NCBI GenBank assembly: GCA_001970955.1
Contig: MPUH01000121.1
Coordinates: forward strand, 37,318 to 101,317
Source of the DNA: Stentor coeruleus
Lineage: Eukaryota; Ciliophora; Heterotrichea; Heterotrichida; Stentoridae
Length of the DNA stretch: 64,000 bases
Direction of reading: 5' to 3'
The notes beneath the pieces were generated by a model, which was given only the letters and a program-made list of their open reading frames with translations, did not search any database and was not told the origin of the DNA. Position numbers and translations under genes: made by a program. Shown here piece by piece: positions 41,106 to 51,669 of the stretch (position 1 is its first letter; every line of letters starts with the position of its first letter).

Positions 41106-42162
41106 ATAGTTAAAATTAGGCAGATTTTAAGAGTAGTTTAGTATGAAAATACAAGGATTTTTATTATATGTATATAAGAAGAAGGTTTTTTATTATGACA
41201 CTTTTTCTATAATGATTTCTATTGAATTTAAAAACATAAATTTTATGATAAATCTTTATTAAATTAGAATATGTTCATTAAANTCTTTATTAAATTAGAA
41301 TATGTTCATTAAATTTTCCTATAGACGCTTAAAACTATATTTCAAGTTTATCAATTTATTTATATAGCTTTTCATAACTAATCCCAACCTCATCATAGTT
41401 TAAATCTTCAAAGGTAAAAGAATATATTTAATAAATGGCAAAATGTATCCCTTTCTCTCAATTTAGTAAAATTGGCTTTCATATTCCATAAAATTTTCTT
41501 TTCAGCTCTTAAGATTGAAGAATATTACTCGGTTAGAAGCTTTGTTTCTGTGGCTTCTCCTTTGATGAACATTAAATAAATTTCTAAGTACTCTTTAGGA
41601 TCTTCTTGAGGAATATATGAGTTTTTATAATCTGGACAATTGTGTATAAAAATATAGTCCGCCATAGCATTATTCATCTCATACTACAGCAAAACAATAA
41701 TACATTTTTTTTAATATAACAACTCTACTTTACCCGCTCTAGAAATTACCACTTTAACCGCGGCAGAAGTATTCAAAAACAAAATCCCAACTGTGAAAAA
41801 CTAAAATACTCCAATACTCCTATAAAATTATAACTTCTAAACGCTAGGATTCTTATATTCGATTGTAAATTCAAATGAAAAATATTTTTACCACAATAAT
41901 AAAAAATAAAAATTCTTGAAATGGGATTATTATAGTTTTATAGTTCAATTGTGCTAATAAAAAAATACCTGAGTTCTAGAAGTATAGTTTTTTCCCATCA
42001 TTTCAAAAAAGCATTTTTCCTGAGTGCATTTACAAACACAATAGATTTTAAAAAAGAAAAATCAAATAAGTCTTGGATTTAAATATTTTCTAATCAAGCT
42101 TTTGACCTATCTAAAAGAAATTGCTTTGATTGATAAAATGTATTAAGTTCCATCTTATAATA
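41106..42162. other. Intergenic, about 1 kb, includes single-N gap at 41283
   Basis: Thirty nt (41253-41282) are repeated after the N (41284-41313), an unmerged overlap. The minus strand from about 42000 to 41525 shows coding-like fragments in changing frames, of which only the last is a full small ORF (separate entry). Confidence 0.5.
41525..41677 (-). CDS. Small ORF, 50 residues, coding-like
   Basis: Starts NNAMADYIFIHNCPDYKNSY and ends in an acidic helix; amino-acid usage is protein-like with no low complexity. Upstream on the same strand other coding-like pieces (for example AAVKVVISRAGKVELLY) run into stops and could not be joined by introns of the local type, so this may be the surviving end of a decayed or mis-assembled gene. 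Confidence 0.35.
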   Translation of the reverse strand: MNNAMADYIFIHNCPDYKNSYIPQEDPKEYLEIYLMFIKGEATETKLLTE

Positions 42163-42777
42163 ATGGTAACAGGGACAAATATTTTATACTTAAGTGCTTT
42201 AATTACACTAGTGCTTGGGGAACATTCAAAATTATCTTTTTTGTCTCAGTTCAGCAAATCTGAAGACATAGACGCAATGGTTCCTGAGGAATTTCAAGAC
42301 GATACAGAGCTAGTAGAGAGTGTTAGTGATGTGGATGAAATGCTCACGGATTTACTAGGAACAGGGGTATATGATATGGATAATTATCCAGATGGTATGT
42401 TAGAAGTTGATGATGTTGAAGCTGCTTTAGATGAAGACCAATACATTTTAGTTAACGATGATATTTATGACTCTGAAATTATAGCTGATGCACAAGCGGA
42501 TTCTGAAGCTTTACATGATGATAAATTAGAAGCTTTGTCTATAACAGAAAAAATCGTCACCACAGCAATTGAAGCTCTTGAAGAATTCTATTTGTCTGAA
42601 GAAGCTGACGATGGAGACTTAAGCTGTTTAGAAACTGAATTAGATCTTTGGGATGATTTGGCCGAAGCAATGGAAGAGACAGATACTGTTGTAGTTCTTG
42701 ATGAGGAGTATACTTATGAAGAAATTGTAGAAATTGTGGAAGAACTTGAGACAGAAGTCTTAGCATTAAGCTCTTAA
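42163..42777 (+). CDS. Secreted, highly acidic protein
   Basis: 204 residues from the ATG at 42163. Signal peptide about residues 1-20 (GTNILYLSALITLVLG), followed by a chain dominated by Asp, Glu, Ala and Leu (for example TVVVLDEEYTYEEIVEIVEE) with only one Cys and very few basic residues. It could be a Ca2+-binding lumenal or granule protein, as strongly acidic secretory proteins often are, but no EF-hand or other motif is seen. The far upstream TTG in the same frame is not a start. Confidence 0.7.
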   Translation: MVTGTNILYLSALITLVLGEHSKLSFLSQFSKSEDIDAMVPEEFQDDTELVESVSDVDEMLTDLLGTGVYDMDNYPDGMLEVDDVEAALDEDQYILVNDDIYDSEIIADAQADSEALHDDKLEALSITEKIVTTAIEALEEFYLSEEADDGDLSCLETELDLWDDLAEAMEETDTVVVLDEEYTYEEIVEIVEELETEVLALSS

Positions 42778-43052
42778 TGATAGCCGTTTTTAGTTAAATA
42801 TAACTTAGTATAGAAGATATTTATTATCTTTAATATATTCAGAGAAGTGCGATTGAATTTGGCTTTAGTTTGATTATTGAGAAGAAGTTTTTGACCATTT
42901 TGTTTAGTGGTTTAGGAATAGGTGTTAGGGCGCTAAAGTATTAAAGTGAGTTTAGTTTAGGTTTTGGGAAGAGATGATAGGGTGTTATTTGAAGCTTTTT
43001 GAAGATACAGTTATTGGGTTTTTTTACATTTTCATAGATAATTATAGTTTAA

Positions 43053-44576
43053 ATGTAATGCTAACTTAGGACTGAAATAGAGGGAACAAGCCTGAAAAAA
43101 CAGAAAACTATTGGGGATTATAATATCCTTAAGTGTATTGGTGAAGGAACTTTTGGTAAAGTTAAACTTGGTATTCATCAGCCAACTGGCGAGAAAGTTG
43201 CAATTAAAATACTAGAAAAATCACGAATAGTCGATGTCTCTGATGTTGAGCGAGTCTCACGCGAAATCCATATCCTCAAACTAATCCGCCACCCAACAAT
43301 CATCCAACTCTACGAAGTAACACCCAAACAGATTATCGAAACCCCAACTCGTCTCTACCTAATAATGGAATACGCAAGTTCAGGTGAGCTTTTCGACTAT
43401 ATAGTAGCAAGCACAAGAATCAAAGAAAAAGAAGCATGTAAACTCTTCCAACAAATAATTTCCGGAATCGAATACATCCACAAACTCAACGTTGTTCACC
43501 GAGATCTTAAACCAGAAAATCTTCTTTTAGACCACTGTAACAGTATAAAAATTGTTGATTTTGGTCTAAGTAATACTTATAACAACAATGAAGAACTTAA
43601 AACAGCATGTGGAAGTCCTTGTTATGCAGCTCCAGAAATGATAGCGGGTAAAAAATACAATGGGCTCAAAGTTGATATTTGGAGTTCAGGGGTGATACTT
43701 TTTGCTATGATAAGTGGATATTTACCATTTGAAGACCCTAATACTGGAGAACTTTATAAGAAAATCTTAGCTTGCAATTATAAACCGCCTAAGTTCATAT
43801 CTGTAGAAGCAAAAGATCTGGTTAAAGGGATATTGAATACTGATCCTGATAAGAGGTTTACTATTGAAAACATAAGAAATCATCCTTGGTTCAATCAAAT
43901 TCCTGAAGAAAAGTGTCCAGGAATTCTTATTGGATATGATCAAATATCTGTTGATTCACAAATACTTAAGCAACTGGATTTTTATAACATGAAACTGGAT
44001 TATATTAAACAGTGTATTGAAGCAAATAAACATAACAGCACAACTGCTGGGTATTATTTGTTATTGAAGAAACATTTACAGAATGGAGGGACACTTGAAC
44101 AGGAAAACCCCCCAATACTTGCCCAAACTATAAAAACTAGAAGTTTAAGTATTAGTATTCAAAATGAACCTGAACCACCACTTATGCGACTTAGTTATGA
44201 TAAAGTGTTTAAACCTTTATACCCTCAACGTTCAGAATCTGCTCATTGTAAATCATCAAGTCTCTCTTATACTCCTGTACGTGATAAAAACCTTGATGGT
44301 AAAAAAAAGAATTCCCATCAAAGGACTATATCTCATAATATAAAACAACAAAATTCAGGACGGATAATCTCAGTTTCACCTCAACGTGAAAATATAAAAC
44401 CTGATTTATCTGGAAGACCTCCTCGTTCTCGTCAAGTAGAGATTTCAAATATTTCATCAACAAAAGCTAATAAAAGTATGAACAATTCTTTCAAATTAAC
44501 AGGAAAACCCCCAAGTTCAACTAGAGAAAAGTCCAAAACTGCGAAATTTGTAAGAAACCTGTTCATATCGAAGTAA
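43053..44576 (+). CDS. CAMK/AMPK-like Ser/Thr protein kinase with intron-split start codon
   Basis: Three exons: AT at 43053-43054, then 43070-43316 and 43332-44576, giving 497 residues. Kinase domain: glycine loop IGEGTFGKVKLG, VAIK lysine in VAIKILEK, VHRDLKPENLLLD, DFG in VDFGLSNTY, activation loop ACGSPCYAAPE, then DIWSSGVILFAMISGYLPFED, typical of SNF1/AMPK and related CAMK-like kinases. A UBA-like helical segment and a Ser-rich tail follow. The activation-loop Thr is the expected LKB1-type phosphosite. The ATG forms only after removal of the first intron; no other in-frame ATG precedes the glycine loop. Confidence 0.88.
43055..43069 (+). other. 15-nt intron inside the start codon (kinase gene)
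   Basis: GTAATGCTAACTTAG separates AT from G of the ATG. A at position 10. The resulting context tttaaATG matches other starts here. Confidence 0.75.
43317..43331 (+). other. 15-nt intron (kinase gene, intron 2)
   Basis: GTAACACCCAAACAG, free of stops, located in the kinase N-lobe after HPTIIQLYE. Removal restores the usual spacing before RLYLIMEYA. A at position 10. Confidence 0.85.
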
Positions 44577-44794
44577 ACATTTAAGCATAATTTCTTTTTT
44601 ATATTTAATATAATGTAAAGTTTTGAAGAAATAATTTTAGAAGAGTTTGATTGAGGAATTTCAGGTATGGTATATAAAATTTGTCATATAGTCTTTTGAT
44701 ATTCTTATTTTTATTTTTTTATGTATAGTTTTTATAGTTAATAGAGAGTTTTATGTTGTTAAAGTGATTATTTATCACAAATTTCATAAAAAAA

Positions 44795-45480
44795 GGTACA
44801 GGCTTTAAAAGAAGTTGATATTCTCAAGCAAGTTAGCCACCCGCGATAATATCATAAAATATGTAGGAAATTATACTTTTTATATCAATAATATAAGTAA
44901 ATATCAATAGCATCTATTTTCCGCTACTACAACAACACAATTCATAAAAATGCTATGTATATTAACGTAATACGATTCCGGAGGGGATTTACAGAGAAAA
45001 ATTATTAGGTAAAAATATACAAAAAATATTATTAAGAAAAACAGATCTGAACTTAGGCATACAAAATCTGCTGAGCAGTAAAGCTTTGCATTATCATAAA
45101 ATTGTCCATAGTAACTTAAAATCTATAAATATTTTTTAAACAAAGAAAACAGAGTCAAAATCGGAAATTTTGTTTATCTAAAATTTTAAAAACTAAAGAA
45201 GTCATACATCAACCATTGATATACCTTTATATTTAAATCCTCAACAAATAAAATATCAACCAAGTAGGTTTAAAGTTGATATTTTTTTGAATTTGCCCAT
45301 TGTACTTATGACTATCTTTTATTAGGGATTCTTAACTAACTTTAGGTCAGAATATTGCTATGAAGGTCCCTAAAGTCCTTACTTTCAGAAATATACGCAG
45401 AAGATGGTGAATTTTATCAGTTTGATGTTGATAAAAAACCTAAAAAACAGGCCAAATACTAGAGAAAGCATATAATGATT
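44795..45480 (+). pseudogene. Decayed NEK-like protein kinase
   Basis: Kinase landmarks occur in the right order across several frames: ALKEVDILKQVSHP (alpha-C, 44802), NIIKYVGNYTF, LCILT-stop-YDSGGDLQRKII (hinge, about 44950-45006), KIVHSNLKSINIF (catalytic loop, about 45099-45137; HRD changed to HSN), VKIGNFVYLK (DFG changed), DIPLYLNPQQI (P+1 region) and FKVDIF. Many stops and frame changes intervene, so it is non-functional. 'GGDL', 'DLKS' and 'PLYL' favour the NEK family. The glycine loop is not recognisable. Confidence 0.8.
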
Positions 45481-45843
45481 CGAGTTTTACTAAGAAAATT
45501 TATAAAAAGTCAAAATCGTCAAGGTAAAATGTTATTAGAAAATAGAGTTCGGTTATTAAAATCACTAAAAATAACTCAAGCTCCAAACAATTTTCCCTTT
45601 GGATATTGAAATAACACCGGCCTCTCATATGACTAAGAAATTATTAATCCCAAGCTCAGATTCTATGAGGATTGTTACACCATATAATAAACATCGAAAT
45701 ATCAAAAAAGATAAACCGAAATTTATGATTAATGATTTGGTTAATATTATTATAATTGAGTTATTTTTGTTAGAAGAAGCTGGAAATTAGAGATATTTTC
45801 AGGGGTAAATATACAATAATTATATATAGTTAATTACAATAAG
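45481..45843. other. Region after kinase relic, coding-like fragments
   Basis: A 63-codon + frame at 45599-45790 (containing ITPASHMTKKLLIPSSDSMR) has protein-like composition but no supporting context; it may be a further decayed piece of the same relic. Confidence 0.35.
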
Positions 45844-46110
45844 TTATCTTGATGGTTTATGGACTAGGTTCTTTTTGTATTTATCTGGACTACTTGAAAA
45901 CTTCCAAGATGCAATACTTATATCATTAGAGTAGTCTGGAAGTATTGCTAAAGAGCTATTTGATTCAGAAAAGGAAACATGAGTAACAGTATTGATTTCT
46001 ATTTTATCCCCTAAACAAGGATTCAGTTGAATAAGCTTGGTAATTGGCATGACTGTTAATGAAGTAAGGTCATGTGCATCGGTTTTCTCATGCAATTGGC
46101 AACAACCCAT
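45844..46110 (-). CDS. Small protein with N-terminal myristoylation/palmitoylation motif
   Basis: 88 residues beginning MGCCQLHEK: Gly-2 followed by a Cys pair, the typical N-myristoyl plus S-acyl membrane anchor. The start context (ttattaATGGG) is good. The rest is mixed alpha/beta with no known motif and ends in a basic tail. Likely attached to a membrane face. Confidence 0.6.
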   Translation of the reverse strand: MGCCQLHEKTDAHDLTSLTVMPITKLIQLNPCLGDKIEINTVTHVSFSESNSSLAILPDYSNDISIASWKFSSSPDKYKKNLVHKPSR

Positions 46111-46343
46111 TAATAAATTATTATAAAATCTTGTGTTTATTAATCAAATTCAAAAATATCAAATCCAACCATAAAAGCATCTATCGCCAAAAAACTTACA
46201 CCCACTTTCCAATCATCCAACTCTCCAAAGTCATTATATTCCATTTTTCTTTACCTCTTTCAAATACATATCTTAACCCTCCTACAATTTTCCCAATCAT
46301 ATCTTATTCTTTTATTATAATTATCATACACTTCAAAATCTAT

Positions 46344-47105
46344 TCAATTTTTCATAGTTTTTTTCTTAATCCCCACTGATGTACATCTAGCTGTATTAGA
46401 TTTGTTAACACCTAATGTCCCTTCAACAACCCTTACCTGTTTTTTCTTATCTGTCTCTTCAGAAGCTAAAGTTGATATCCTAGTTGGTTGTACTGAAGTA
46501 CTATTATTCCTCCTATTAATTTTCTCTCTAAGTTTTTCTTGTATCTGGACAATTTCTTTAGATTTTTCTTCAAGTTTCTGTTTCAAGACTTGGAATTTTT
46601 TCTTTGAATTCAAAGAATCTTCTTTTTCATAGTCTTTGAACTCCATATTCTTATTAGTATTCCCTGTACTCAAATACTTTCTCCTTAAGGCACATTCTAA
46701 AGATGATGATGGTTCAGTATGCATAGTCCCTTCAAATTCCTTGATTTTCTCAGTAACTTTTTTATAGTTTTTCTCTGACTCTTCATATTTTTGTTTGAAA
46801 AACTCAGCTGTTAGTTTTAACTGCTGCTCAGTTCGAATACGATTTCTTATTTCAGATTCTAGTTGTTTGACCTCTTTTTCATTGGTGTTTTCTTTACCTT
46901 TTTTACCTAGTTTACAGTCTCGTTTGTATTTGAGTAAGGCTAGAACTAGTTCTTTGAAGCCTTCTAAGAGGTCAAGTCCTTGAATTGTGTTGACAGCGTT
47001 TAGGTCTTTTTCATGGATTTGGGTGTTGTCTAGACGGCAGTTTGTAATGAAGGCATAACAGAAAAACTCACGAAGTGATTTTTCGAGTTCAGTTACTTGG
47101 AGCAT
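46344..47105 (-). CDS. Coiled-coil protein, paralogue of the gene at 33611-34282
   Basis: 253 residues. The N-terminal helical domain (LREFFCYAFITNCRLDNTQ, then LDLLEGFKELVLALLKYKRD) precedes a coiled coil and a basic Ser/Thr tail. The layout and the QLESEIRNRIRTEQQLKL segment parallel the gene at 33611-34282. Starts within a G-rich upstream flank as expected for the minus strand. No function inferred beyond a possible cytoskeletal or scaffold role. Confidence 0.7.
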   Translation of the reverse strand: MLQVTELEKSLREFFCYAFITNCRLDNTQIHEKDLNAVNTIQGLDLLEGFKELVLALLKYKRDCKLGKKGKENTNEKEVKQLESEIRNRIRTEQQLKLTAEFFKQKYEESEKNYKKVTEKIKEFEGTMHTEPSSSLECALRRKYLSTGNTNKNMEFKDYEKEDSLNSKKKFQVLKQKLEEKSKEIVQIQEKLREKINRRNNSTSVQPTRISTLASEETDKKKQVRVVEGTLGVNKSNTARCTSVGIKKKTMKN

Positions 47106-47320
47106 TTATTAGATTGATTATTAAGAGATTTTATTTTTTTTAAGATGGGAGATTATGATTAGATGTTGAGGTTTAGATGATGAAGTTAAGGTAGGAAAGT
47201 TTTAGAGACTCTGTTTGGATTTGGATAACGAAGATTTGGATTTTCTAAGGGGTATTATAAGATGATATTTTTAGATATACTTAATATTAATTGTAAAAAC
47301 TTCTATCACCAGCTTGATCT

Positions 47321-50300
47321 TTATCCAGTTGTATTTATAACAATTTTGTGGTTCTCTAAGATTTCTAAACCCTTAAACACATTTTCAACTGGAATAATAT
47401 CAATAATAGTTTCAGAAATGCATTCATACATAGGCTTTTTAGGATCATCAGCTAGATTAGCTTGTATTTTTATAGATTTTCCATGTGAGAATATTGAAAT
47501 TATATAGTATCGTTTGTTCTTTTTAATAACTCTTCGGGATAAAAGAGATTTTTGTGTTCGTTGGGATAGAAGAGGAGAATTTTGTGATGCTGGGAGGGAT
47601 TCAGGTATAGAAGAAAAAGATATTTCATGAGATGGGGATATTTTCAGGGCTGAGATTAAGTCGGAAGTTGGTGCTTTTGGAACTATTTTATGTGAAATTT
47701 GTAGGTACATTGGAGTTGAAGGGTCATCAGCCAAATTTGCCGCAACTTTAGCATTGTCTCCTTGATCAAAAATACTAATCATATAATATCTTTTATTAAA
47801 CTTGACCACCCTCCTCGCAATAAGATTTTTATTAACTGAATGCCCTTCATCATTTTTATTGGTAAAAATTTCCACTTCATCAATTTTCCCTAAAACAATT
47901 TTCCTGTTCTCAACAGAGATTTTATCTTAAAGTTCTTTAATTGGAGCCTTTTGAATTTTTTTCCTATCAATAACATCATAGTATTAGTATCAATAACATC
48001 ATAAAACGGATGATCCATGCTGAGTTCATATAAACATATTATAATCCCATCATGATCTTCTATAAAAAATATCATATATCTTATCCCTTTATCCTTTCTA
48101 GCACATTTCGCTATCACTTTCCCTCTAACTTGTTGTATAGCATTTTTTCTTTGTAAATGTCCTCTATAAAAAGCTTGTATTTTCGTTGCAGCATGATCTT
48201 TTTTACTAGAATCCTGTGGTTCGATTCTAATTTCTGGTTTAGGTGCAGCCATTTTTTCAATTACCCTCTCCTCCTTCAAAATACTCTTCTTCACCAACCC
48301 TTTATCCATCATCCCAACATCTTTAATTTCTTCCTTAGTTTTCTCATTCTTCATATCAAACCTCACATTTTTATCCTGCCCTTTCTCTCTTTTCTTCCTA
48401 GGCTCAAAACATTTTTCCAATATATCCTTAAGTTCAAACAACAATATCGACCCATTATGATCAGCATCAAGTACAGCAAATAACGCATGCTTATCTTCTC
48501 TATTCAAATTAATCTTAAGCCCATCAACACCTTCAGAAAACTCAGCAAAAGACACACTTCCATCATGATTTATATCCAAATACTCAAAAGCATGTTCAAT
48601 ACCTAAAGAATTCTCTTTAAACTTACATGAAAGCCTATAAAAAAGGTCATTTTTCAAATCTTCTGATTTTTCATCTAAATCTTGTAACAACTCAACAAAC
48701 TTGTCTATATGCACAGATGAGTTACCTTGTCTATATCCAAGTATTCTTAATAAAGATATAATATCTTGTGGGGGTAGATTTAATGAACTTAAAACTTTAC
48801 TCGCTTCTGCTTTTGATATTTCCTGATCTTTATTCCTATCAACATCATTTAATCTTTGTCTTATTCCTGGAGGGTTATTTTTCAGCTCTTTTTCTAATCT
48901 TTTTAATATTTCCAAATCCTGTACACATAATTCTCCATTTACAACAACAGCTTCTTCATCACATTCTAAGNTCCTGTACACATAATTCTCCATTTACAAC
49001 AACAGCTTCTTCATCACATTCTAAGTATTTCAAAAACATTTTCCCAGCTTTAAATCTTAAATTCATATTGTCTGTATGTAATTTTTCTATTTGATCTTTA
49101 GCATCTTCTAATTGATTTTTTGTTGGTCTATGATCTAAATCACTTTCTAATCTTATGTTTATTTCATATAATTCTTTTACCTTTTTTTCAGCTTTTGATA
49201 ACTGGATTTTTGTTTCTGTAAGTTTATCTTCAATATAAGAAGGTGGTTGTTTTTTAGATAATTCATCAGCAAGTTCATCGTATTTTTTAGTCAGTTTAAA
49301 AAGTTGTTGTTTTAATTTTTCTATTTCGAAATCCTTAGCTTTTATTGAGGTTTCTAGTTTTTGTATGTTTTTATCTTTGGATTCTATGAGATTTTGGAGT
49401 TCAGAGTAATTTTTTTTATAAGCTTCAAGTTCTTTTGTAACTTTTCTAGCTTGGGTTTCGTCTGGGACGAAAATAGGGATTTCATTGCGGTTTCTGATTT
49501 TACTCGACCCAAAAAACTCATCCATGATGGTTTCGGCTGAGTTATATGAAGGAGTGGGTTTTGTATATGGGAAAATTACATTAAAAACTTTAATAACAGC
49601 TTCAGAAGGAAGACAATAAGAGAGTTCATTAAATAAAGCAATTGGGCTAAAGACTCCTTCCATCCAGTTCCCAGTATAAAGTTGAGGTTTTTTAATATGT
49701 TGTCTATTAATAATCCCAGCTTCTTGAACTTGATAAAGAAACCCCATGAGTTTGTCTTTATAACTAGCATTTCTCTCACTCATTCTAAAAGATGGGATTT
49801 TTTCTATAGGGTCTTTGACTATTGGTTCACTATATGTTCTAGGTACAGACTTGCTATCTACAACACAAAGCCCAAGTAATTTTTTAACATTACTATTAAC
49901 AGCAAGATCATATACACTTTTCCCATGAGTAGTTTTTGCCCCAGCATTAGCTCCCCATTTAATCAACCATCTTATAGCTTTAGTTTTTCCTGCTTCACAA
50001 GCATGATGTAATGGGGTTTTTAATTCTTCATCTACAGAATCAACTTTAACCCCAGTTTCAACTAATATTTTCATAATCTCAGTCTGTCTAGAATGAGGAT
50101 TAAACACAGAATAATGTAAAGCTGACCTTCCTATATAATCTTTTGACTCAACAAGTTTTCTATGTTTTTTTAATAATATCCCACATACTTCAGAACTAGG
50201 GGCACAAGCTCCATACATAAGAGCATTACGACCAAGACTATCTTGAAGTTCAGGATTTGCCCCAACTTCTAATAAGAAACTGACAATTTCTCCATGGCCC

Positions 50301-50761
50301 ATATTGCAAGCTTGATGTAAAGGTGTTGTCATATGTTTATCTCTAACGTCTATTTCCCATCCTTTTTCAACTAGAATTTTCAAGATTTCTAACTGTTCAT
50401 CCCTTGCTGCGACGTGCATAGCATTTTTGTGATTACTGTCAACTGCTTTTCTACAAGCATTTATATCAGAAACCCTTAAGAATTCTAAGAGTTTTGAAAT
50501 ATCACCTCTGCTTACAGAATTGAAAAGTCCAGAGTAGGAAGATTTACTTTTGGATATCCATTTGATGTTAAAATTAGACTGACTTAGTCTTTCTGTAGCT
50601 TTTTCAGCATAGGATGCCCAATCTTCGCTGGTTTGAGCTTTGAATGTTTCAATCCAAGTTGCTGATTGTTGGACTATAGCTAGGTCTTCAAGAGTTAAGT
50701 GATTAAAACCTTTTTTCTTGAATTTTTCTATAATATCTCTCTCATTTGTACTTGAATCCAT
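47321..50761 (-). CDS. Ankyrin, coiled-coil, EF-hand, IQ protein with triple C-terminal repeat (frame broken in this assembly)
   Basis: About 1,150 residues if read through three defects. Order: N-terminal helical part; five or so ankyrin repeats (about residues 75-300, e.g. TPLHQACNMGHGEIVSFLLE); coiled coil (about 430-570); EF-hands, one degenerate (DVDRNKDQEISK) and two canonical (DINHDGSVSFAE, DADHNGSILLFE); an IQ motif (AATKIQAFYRGHLQRKN); then a domain of about 50 residues present three times, with core R-Y-Y/M-x-I-x-I-F (YYMISIFDQGD, YYIISIFSHGK, RYMIFFIEDHDG) and a later P-M/F-Y. Defects: duplicated 54 nt around N at 48971, a 23-bp tandem duplication at 47965-48003, and one in-frame TAA near 47928. 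Ca2+/calmodulin-responsive scaffold is the likely role. Confidence 0.75.
47965..48003. repeat. 23-bp-period tandem duplication inside the ankyrin/EF-hand gene
   Basis: TATCAATAACATCATA occurs at 47965-47980 and 47988-48003. Removing one 23-bp unit puts the IQ part and the C-terminal repeats (47321-47875) in the same frame. Confidence 0.75.
48917..49025. repeat. Unmerged 54-nt contig overlap around the N at 48971
   Basis: 48917-48970 and 48972-49025 are identical. The duplication falls in the linker between coiled coil and EF-hands; dropping one copy plus the N restores a single open frame. Confidence 0.9.
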
Positions 50762-51669
50762 AATTATTGTTATGTTTTTGAGGATTAAAGTAAATAAAGT
50801 TTATTTAAATGTTGGTGAAGATAGCTTAGGTTTAGGGAGAAAATGTTGAAATAGTTTAGTGAAGGAGATGGATGAGGATTGAAATGATGAGGATTGAAAT
50901 GATTTGGATGTGAAGGTGATACAAAATTAGCAAATCTAAATCCTTTATCAAACCTAACATCTTATAAATCCTAATCCTTCTTTAGAAATCCTAACACCTA
51001 TAAAAAAACTAAAACCTCTAAGTATTTATAACTTGATAAAATTATATCGAACTCTTCAGTAACAATTTTAAAAAGAATCTAGTGCAAAAATTGTGATTCC
51101 ATAAAAAAATTAAACAATAACTCAGGTATAAAATCCAGCAAGCACAAACAACAACTTTCTATTCAGCATATAAAATCCCAATTAAATTCAACAAAAGGTT
51201 CATAATCTTATCATTATTCCTTACCCAACCTCAAAACCTTAAAAGCCATAAACTATCTCTTAATATCCTATCATAATCTAAAGAATCTAAAAAAACAAAA
51301 TTTCTCAAGATCTTATAATAAAAAAAACTGAAAGTATTTCTGCATATAGAATATGATTATAAGCATTACTTGATGGAGAATTTGTATCACAAACTGATAA
51401 GTTCATAATAAAAACTCAGCAAGTTCAATTCAAAAATAATCATATCTGAACTTTAAATCTCTTTTATTCCAAGCAAATCTAAATACCCTCTTTTAAATGA
51501 ACTCTGAATTTTAAATAAAAAATTTCTAAAGAATTTCAAAGCTTAATGATGCATACTATTTTGTCAATATTTTTTAATCAGGTAAATATGCCTCTTTTAT
51601 AATCTTTTGAATATTTTCACTGAAAATATAAACAGCTCTTATTGTATAAGAACTAAAGGGCCCAGGGAA

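Noticed and set aside
41832-41850. GTTATAATTTTATAG on the minus strand as an intron
   Set aside because: Begins GTT, base 10 is T, and the resulting frame still meets stops.
41941-42000. 15-nt GTATTTTTTTATTAG on the minus strand as an intron of a small gene
   Set aside because: Base 10 is T, unlike all accepted introns, and the joined frame stops two codons later.
45599-45790. 63-residue ORF after the kinase relic
   Set aside because: No recognisable domain and no start context; treated as a possible relic fragment only.
48957-49025. Two separate genes (ankyrin and EF-hand) meeting at 48971
   Set aside because: The meeting point is a duplicated contig overlap with an N; collapsing it gives one continuous frame.
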